From positions 138,078,361 to 138,142,360 of the forward strand of contig NC_079492.1 in NCBI RefSeq assembly GCF_020520425.1: a stretch of 64,000 bases of DNA, given 5' to 3'. Below, in pieces: positions 57,555 to 64,000 of the stretch. The stretch's first letter is position 1. Each line of letters begins with the position of its first letter. Below the pieces are notes generated by a model. The model searched no databases. It was not told the DNA's origin and saw only the letters and a program-made list of their open reading frames with translations. The position numbers and the translations under genes are program-made. Source of the stretch: Spinacia oleracea. Its lineage: Eukaryota > Streptophyta > Magnoliopsida > Caryophyllales > Amaranthaceae.

Positions 57555-60500
57555 ATGTCTTGTATCCTGCATTTTTCAATCTCAAACTTGGGTTCTACCA
57601 TATCTGCTCATCCCTATCCTTTGAAGAAATCAACTAACTTACATCCTTGCTGCCTATCTTCTACCCCCAATTCTCAAAACTCAGACGATGACCAATCTTT
57701 TACTGATGGGTACCCAATTCACCCATCTTTTTTTCTCTCTATTAATTTGCTAATATCCTACTTACTGTAATAACCATTTCAGCATTTTTCTGTATGATTG
57801 AATTCTCTCTTCTTTTACAGGGACCCTTTGATTTTAGTGGAGAGATACAGCAATGGTGCTGCCAAAAGGTGTGATTTTTGCCACTTCATAATTATTTGAT
57901 GTGTAAAGGGGGTTATAAATATTAGCTCAATCCCATCTTGATTAATACCAATTACTGTTATGTTTTAATTTCTATGATGATAAATCATGTTGCAGAGCAG
58001 AATCAAATGCCATATTTGTTGGTGTGATAATAATTTAAACAATTACACCAAATACTCCCTTTGTCCGGATTACTTAGTAGTCGCCAATAGCGTAATTTGA
58101 ACAAGTATTGTGATAATTAAAATTAGGATGGAGAAAGTATATGTTATTGTTATCTTAGTTCCTTCCTCAAAATAATTGTGAATATCATTTCTTTTTTCTC
58201 TTTTTTAGATATTACTCTATTAGTAGTGTTTTTTTCTTGGTTCCTGCAGTAAGTACATAATTCAAGTCTCCTTTTTCTTTCTTGAAAATAAATAAATATG
58301 ATTTGCTTCACACTGAATTTCATGTGGGAAACAGGTATGTTTTGGATGGAGAATCAAGTAAGCAAACACTACTTGAGCAGCGTAATATTGTAAAAGATAA
58401 GTTGCACAACCCAGATTCTGCTGCTGACTTAAACTGGCTTCCTGGTAGCATTAAAGATTTCATTTTGCCTGCAGGTTTCCCAGGTAGTAAAAGTATCCAT
58501 CTAGATGATGTTGAGAAACTTTAAGGGTTTTACATTGTTTTGGGTTATGTATGTATGTATGTATGTATAATGTACATCGGTTGCATTTTGATTTTTGTTA
58601 TATGTTTCTGCAGACTCAGTATCAGATGATTACTTGGAGTATTTGTTGTGGCAGTTCCCTACCAATGTCACTGGATGGATCTGTTATGCTTTGGTTACTT
58701 CAAGCTTACTTAAGGCATGTTTATCAACTTGGCTATTTTCTTTTCTGTTATCTACATGAGTGAACTTGGATTTGTATTTGAAATTTGCTAATCAGTTTAA
58801 TAAGAGGTAGGACTGTAGGAGTGTTTTTTTCGGACTGAAAATTGACTGTCTGCTTATGTCAGCATGGGTTGCAATTATATTCCTTCAAGGCTCCAATAAT
58901 TTGCCACTTAAAGAGAGGCTCCCCTTCCCTTATGAGAGTGTTGTGGAATTGCTGTTTGTATACTTCTGAAATTTTGATTTGCCTGTTTTATCTGCTCGAA
59001 ACTGCTTCCAAACTCAATTATTCGTTGATAATGTTTTTTTTGGGCGTTTTCTTTTACTTCTTATAATAGAGTAGATTGTAAGATCAGATTCTTGTTTTTT
59101 GTTTGTTTTTTTTCCTGTGATGTATTATACTACGTACTCTTTATCACTTCATAATTTCCAATGCAATAATATGATAAGAATGCAGGCAGTTGGTGTAGGT
59201 TCTTTCTCGGGAACCACAGCTGCAGCAACAGCAGCTGCGATAAGGTGATTGCTTATCCTTGCATGAAAGCTTTAGACTGTTATCCACCCAACATGGAAAA
59301 AAGTTTGGGGTGAGGAAGGGGGAATCCAACACCTAGAACTTGGGAATTCATTCTCTTTCTCTAGTTTATTGGATTTGTCTTGCTTTCAATGATAATGTGG
59401 CATAGTTTTGATTCGCTTGTCTTGGTTGGAGCTAATGATAAATAACTCCCATGATTGGACACTAGCAGTTTCTCTTCTTGTACAGATGGGTGTCAAAGGA
59501 TGGCATTGGAGCTGTTGGCCGACTAATAATTGGTCTGAGATTATGAAGAAATCTTAGGGATCCTTGTTTATCAGATGGTGTCACCATTAATATTTTTTTG
59601 TTTTATTCAGGTGGACGGTTTGGAAATCTGTTTGATGATGATCCGAAACAGTGGCGAATGTATGCTGACGTCATTGGCAGTGCTGGAAGGTGAGTTCATC
59701 GTCAAAATTTTATGTTCTATAAGGTCAAAATATTTTCATTCTTTAAGTCATAAAACTTTTCAGTGTTTTTGCAGCATTTTCGATCTAACCACTCAGCTGT
59801 ATCCGGCATATTTCCTGCCACTTGCGTCTCTAGGAAATCTTGCAAAGGTTCTCATTCCCTATATCCGTTTTCCTTCTGCCATTATTTACTACTAGTCTAC
59901 TACGTATATTTTTCTTAATCATGAGGGTCATTTGTGTCATACCTTTTTTATGATTCACTAATTTGAGTTCTGGGATACTTTGAACAGGCTATCGCCAGAG
60001 GACTGAAAGATCCTTCGTTCCAGGTGATTCAGAACCATTTTGCAATTTCAGGAAACCTTGGAGATATATCGGCTAAGGTATATAATGGATTCAGGCTACC
60101 AGTTTATGTGGCAAGGATAATTTCAAACTTTACTACATGTGATTTTAAAGCTAGCAGATTTTTATGTGTCAAGGAGTACATTTTAGCCATGCTGTAGAGC
60201 GAGAATGTGAGATTTGCTGAATTTCCTGATAAAAATTGTACTTTGGAGATGGAATACTTGACTTGGCTGACCTACTCTCTCTCTCTCTCTCCTCTCTCTA
60301 GGCGAGGAACTCTTTAATTTTATTGCTGGACTAGCTGAGCCATGTGAAATCAATATCTCAAATGGTGTATTTCAGTGGAAATTAGACATGCTCCTAATTT
60401 TCCTTAAATGTAATACAGGAGGAAGTATGGGAAGTAACTGCTCAGCTTCTTGGACTTGCTATAGGTATACTCGTCCTTGTAAGTGACTTTATAAGTGTGA

Positions 60501-62504
60501 CCTGATGGACGTTATAATTTTTATTGTTACTGACTTACTGCTTCCAGGAAAAATCGTATTTGACTGTACCTGACTCTATACATTGTCATATAACTTAGGA
60601 TACACCTGGTTTGGTGTCATCATATGGCGCTTTGTTATCAACATGGTCAAGCATGCGCCTTTTCCACCTATGGTTACGTTTCCAATCTCTGTCAGTCTTG
60701 CAATTCAAAACTGTAAGTACTTGCTCCTTACAGTTAATGAGCATCAAGTATGAGATTTTACTACTACGAATGCATTTACTTGCTACGGATTACTACTGGC
60801 AACTTCTTAGTCAAATGACACAAGTTTTTCCAACAGATAAATCTCAAACGTGCTCGTATTTTGGCAAAGGCACATGTCATACATTCCAAAGCTCTTGGTA
60901 TATCTTCTTCTTTAACCTTTTGGTTTTGTATTGCTGTGGCTCCAACCTAAGAAAAATGTTTCTTGGGGTTGGGGTTGTTCTTGATATTGATTGACCTGGA
61001 GGCTGGAACCCTCACTAATTCACTGTATTCTTCAGTATTTAAAATTTTCTTCTTAAAAAAATTTCAAATTAACACACTCTATCTCGCTTATTTCATCTCA
61101 GGATGCATTGAGTGCAACAGGGAAGAAAACATTTTAAAATGGGAGAGGTTCCTGAGTCCTCGAATCATCTTTGGTGTTCCTTTTAGTGAGGTGATTGCTG
61201 CTGAGAAGTCATCTACCATGGTATATCTTCGGTATTTCTCATTCTCAAAATTTTAAGCATTTGAAGTAGTGACTAGTGAGTAGTCAGATCTGAAATCAGG
61301 CATACATGATGGTGGGGTTTTAATTGATTTCTGCCAATAGTAATAGAAAGAAATAGAGCGTTGCAAATTCTTATTAATCCTGATGAAACAAGCTCAAAGC
61401 TTTTCTTTTTGATAACCAGTACTTTAGGATGACTGGGTAAAAATATGCAAGTAAGTCCCTCGTTGTTTAGATTCGGATTATCTCCTAAGAGAAGTAAGAT
61501 TTAAGAAGTATGCTGAATCAACCGAAACAACAATTTGATTAACTGATGATAGAGAGGCTGTTTTTGGATTAACAATGGTCCAATACGGCAGTAAGTAACA
61601 ATTTACTGCTACACAATATATAACGAGTATATTAAAGGAACTGCTACTTTGCCACTTCAGCTAAGTGCGTTCTTCAATAGACTTTTTTTATGTTTCAAAG
61701 ATGACGTTGACAAACAGGCTTATAATTCTATAATTTCATCCCTTCAGGATTTCTCTAAATCTCTATCTATTTCTTGATTTATAGAGCTGAGTGGAAGCTT
61801 TCTTGTAGTTTGTGTTAAATGAGAAAATATCTGAATCTGTACTTGTGCATTTGAAACAGGTGAAGAAGATCTTCAAACTTTACACTAATGAAAAATATGT
61901 CCTTACAGTAGATCAATGGCAGAAGAGAGATTTCGAGATTTTAGTCTCTTTCAAGGTATGTTTTGATGCAATCCTGTTTTGTGCTGATGGTGGGGTTTTG
62001 AACCTTTGATGCACTGGAACTTTCATGAAGATCGCGTTTCCTATGTCTTGAGTCAGAAAATGATCCTCTATAACTTTTGTAACTAACATTTGGACCTTGT
62101 TGATAATAAACAAATCAATATGAGATTTCTTAGCAATATATATTGATTATTTTTGCTCTAGTTTTTTGAGTCATCACATTTCCTGATTGTATGAAAATTT
62201 GGTTTTTGCATATCTATGTATCCTTTGCAACATAGTTGTGAACTTGGTTTTTTTTTTGTAATAATGGTTGATTTTACAGGTAGGTGCGACAAGTTTGTCA
62301 GTTTTGCAAAGTGTATGGCAGGCTTACTGGCTGTATGAACATTGGGATGATTCAATTGAAGTTTGTGAAGCATTAGAGGAAAGCTTGATGAATATGGAAC
62401 GCAGATTTGACAATTTTATGGAGTTGCTTGAGGAGGAAGGATGGGACACACAGAAACTTAAACTAAAAGTACCCAAGGAACCATTCATTGAGTTTGATGA
62501 CTGA
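57555..62504 (+). CDS. RUS5: Root UV-B sensitive family protein (DUF647), RUS5-like
   Basis: Fifteen exons: 57555..57709, 57821..57868, 58335..58483, 58614..58714, 59186..59244, 59486..59532, 59611..59689, 59775..59847, 59988..60077, 60419..60478, 60599..60712, 60837..60897, 61102..61220, 61860..61955, 62280..62504. Phases close to 491 codons plus stop. All junctions are GT-AG except exon 4, whose donor is GC (AAG/GCATGT). Conserved DUF647 stretches: FILPAGFPDSVSDDYLEYLL, QFPTNVTGWICYALVTSSLL, GVGSFSGTTAAATAAAIRW, DPKQWRMYADVIGSAGSIFD and RGLKDPSFQVIQNHFAISGN. RUS1 and RUS2 act in root UV-B and vitamin B6-linked signalling; the role of RUS5 is not established. The Ser-rich N-terminus may be a plastid transit peptide. 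Assignment to RUS5 rests partly on its place beside the TAAC-type carrier, as in Arabidopsis. A MULE ends 72 bp upstream. Confidence 0.9.
58053..58138. mobile_element. Possible short Stowaway-like remnant in RUS5 intron 2
   Basis: CTCCCTTTGTCCGGATTAC and, 60 bp on, TTAGGATGGAGAAAGTA are weakly inverse. Too short and degenerate for a firm call. Confidence 0.3.
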
Positions 62505-62659
62505 CTTGAATTGTTGATTCTAGTGAAAGTTGAACCAAAGTGCGCAGATTTCATTTCTCCATTAGAGAGTGGGTAATTGACTAAATCATTGAGATTTCAT
62601 TTCATTTCATTTCTTCATTTCCGATTGAGCCAAATATTCATTTGTTCTTTTGGCTGTGG

Positions 62660-62892
62660 GATGTAATGGACTAAATCAAAATGGCTCTTAAAACCTCTTC
62701 GCTTCCTTTCCATGAAGTAGAAGATGGTCGTCCCTTTGTCGTCCTGTTATCGCTTTTGGGTCAATTGGAAACAACCTTTCTGCAATTGCAAGGGTAAGGT
62801 TGCGTACGTCCGACCCCCCTTACCTCGCTTCTTGCGGGAGCCTCTGTGAGGCAATGGGGTAATGATAATGATAATGATGAATGATGAATGAT
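62660..62892 (+). mobile_element. SINE-like retroposon 3' part with (ATGATA)n tail
   Basis: GGTAAGGTTGCGTACGTCCG, then CTTGCGGGAGCCTCTGTGAG and GCAATGGGGTAATGATAATG is the conserved 3' body and simple-repeat tail found in many plant Au/TS-type SINEs, preceded by a GGAAACAACCTTTCTGCAAT stretch. The tRNA-like head was not clearly found. It follows the RUS5-like 3' UTR. Confidence 0.55.
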
Positions 62893-63404
62893 TAGAGAGT
62901 GGGTATGCAACCTCATAGCAGTGGGACTGTCATTAGTAACTAGTTAACCACACCAGCGCGTGCTAGCTCTTCCGTTGTTGGCCATGGATTTGTCGACAGG
63001 GACAGCAGAGTTTTGAATTCCCTCAACTGAGACAGGATTTTTGATGACGCCCTTGTGCAAGAATTAAGGACTACTACTCCACTTGACATTTTGTTATTTA
63101 CTTGCATAATTTATTGGTAGGGATGTATGGAGTAGCAAGTTCATAAAAACATGTTAAAGTTACGGAGTTTTCGGCCAAGAAATAAAAGCATGGGGATTTG
63201 AACCCTAATGTAATGTAGTATTGTGAATGAAGAAATGGAGAGACAAGTAACCTCGCTGTTTCTTGCATATGCATGAGTAACAACTAAGTCACAGTAGCAC
63301 ATGCCTAAGCTCCCATGCATTATTCTCAGCACATTGCACATACTGAAATCCGTATATATGTATGTCATCAGTTGATTTAGAATGGCAACACCAATATAGA
63401 GAAA
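62893..63404. other. Intergenic, promoter side of the cis-prenyltransferase
   Basis: About 500 bp with no gene or terminal repeat recognised. The minus-strand open frames here have no family features. Confidence 0.5.
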
Positions 63405-64000
63405 ATGAGTGTGTTACAAAAGCTTTTGTCAATAATCATGGCAATAATCCCTAGTTGGGTTATAATATTTCTGAAAAAGAAGAAAAAACAAGTTGAAAAA
63501 CAAGCTATTGTGAACATGCTTTCATCAACATTTATGGTGGATGATATTAATGGTGGTGATGGTGATCTTCCGAAGGGACTTCGAAGGGAGTCGATGCCAA
63601 AACACTTGGCGGTGATATTGGATGGGAATAGGAGGTGGGCTAAAAAGAGAGGACTTGTCCCTGTTGCTGGCTATGAGGCTGGTCTTGCTACTATTGGGGA
63701 CTTCTTTTCTTTGTGTCAAACCTGGAAAATCCCTGTTGTCTCCCTTTTTATGTTCTCTTCCGAGAATTGGCTTCGCCCTAAGGTCAGTTAGTCACAATAT
63801 AGAAGGTGGACCATGATGCACAGTGAATATGGTGTACCTTAAGAACATTAGTATATAATTAGAATAACATTTAGTTAGTCCATGGATTGTCGGTTAGTTT
63901 CTGTGCATGCATATGTATTACTTGTTCTTTTGCCTTTATTTTTTTACATAAAATAGATTAAATTATTAAAAGAAAACTCTACTTTTGGTTGTGGTATTCA
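63405..64000 (+). CDS. cis-prenyltransferase (dehydrodolichyl diphosphate synthase family), first exon
   Basis: Exon 1 is 63405..63782 (126 codons); a GT donor follows and the rest of the gene lies beyond the window. Seen: a hydrophobic N-terminal stretch, then conserved region I HLAVILDGNRRWAKKRG, with the Asp of DGN that binds the pyrophosphate-Mg2+, the GYEAG helix, and SLFMFSSENWLRPK of region III. These enzymes add cis isoprene units to an allylic diphosphate, making dolichyl, rubber-like or short neryl-type products. Chain length and location cannot be told from this part. An intron after the SSENWxRP motif fits the multi-exon cis-prenyltransferases reported in some dicots. No damage seen; start chosen at the first in-frame ATG. 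Confidence 0.88.

Overview
The window is nuclear DNA of a flowering plant. Genes have many short exons with GT-AG introns in AT-rich sequence, and MITEs, SINEs, Helitrons and LTR retrotransposons fill the spaces. The gene families (CYP72A, UGT79, CAX, plastid carrier, RUS, cis-prenyltransferase) are those of a eudicot. Many Stowaway copies with CTCCCTCCGTCCC ends would suit Caryophyllales, but that is a weak inference.

1-12 kb is a specialised-metabolism block. The 3' half of a CYP72A-type P450 (1-780) is followed by a second, tandem P450 copy (4319-8673). The second copy is dead: a hAT MITE sits in exon 1, and exons 3 and 4 carry frameshifts. Two more hAT MITEs lie in its first intron. Next comes an apparently whole two-exon UGT79-like glycosyltransferase on the minus strand (9054-11762), whose intron holds a small Helitron. 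12-26 kb is gene-poor: a CACTA MITE, SINEs, a young Ty1/copia element (16844-22172), two Stowaway MITEs and a diverged local duplication.

26-63 kb carries three conserved housekeeping genes on the plus strand: an 11-exon vacuolar Ca2+/H+ exchanger (CAX, 460 aa), a 10-exon plastid adenylate/PAPS carrier of the TAAC/PAPST type (382 aa) and a 15-exon RUS5-like DUF647 protein (491 aa). From memory, Arabidopsis has the same order at At5g01490-At5g01510 and partly at At3g51860-At3g51870. Splice phases close exactly in all three. CAX and the carrier are separated by a nest of elements. A TIR element (31965-41612) holds a very young, pol-less gypsy-like retrotransposon with 2.85-kb LTRs (32770-41552). 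Beyond it lie a MULE transposase fragment and a Tat-type gypsy remnant with an antisense ORF. A 2.66-kb Mutator-like element (54822-57482) ends 72 bp before the RUS5 start codon. The window ends with the first exon of a cis-prenyltransferase (63405-63782).

The strongest leads are the P450 copy broken by a hAT MITE with a clean 8-bp target duplication; the repeated presence of tRNA-like A/B-box modules inside unrelated non-autonomous elements; a TIR family with an internal palindromic minisatellite; a poly(A)-only retro-insertion scar; the MULE next to RUS5; and the preserved CAX-carrier-RUS5 order. I saw no wholly new protein system. All exon joins were made by eye from splice sites and family conservation.
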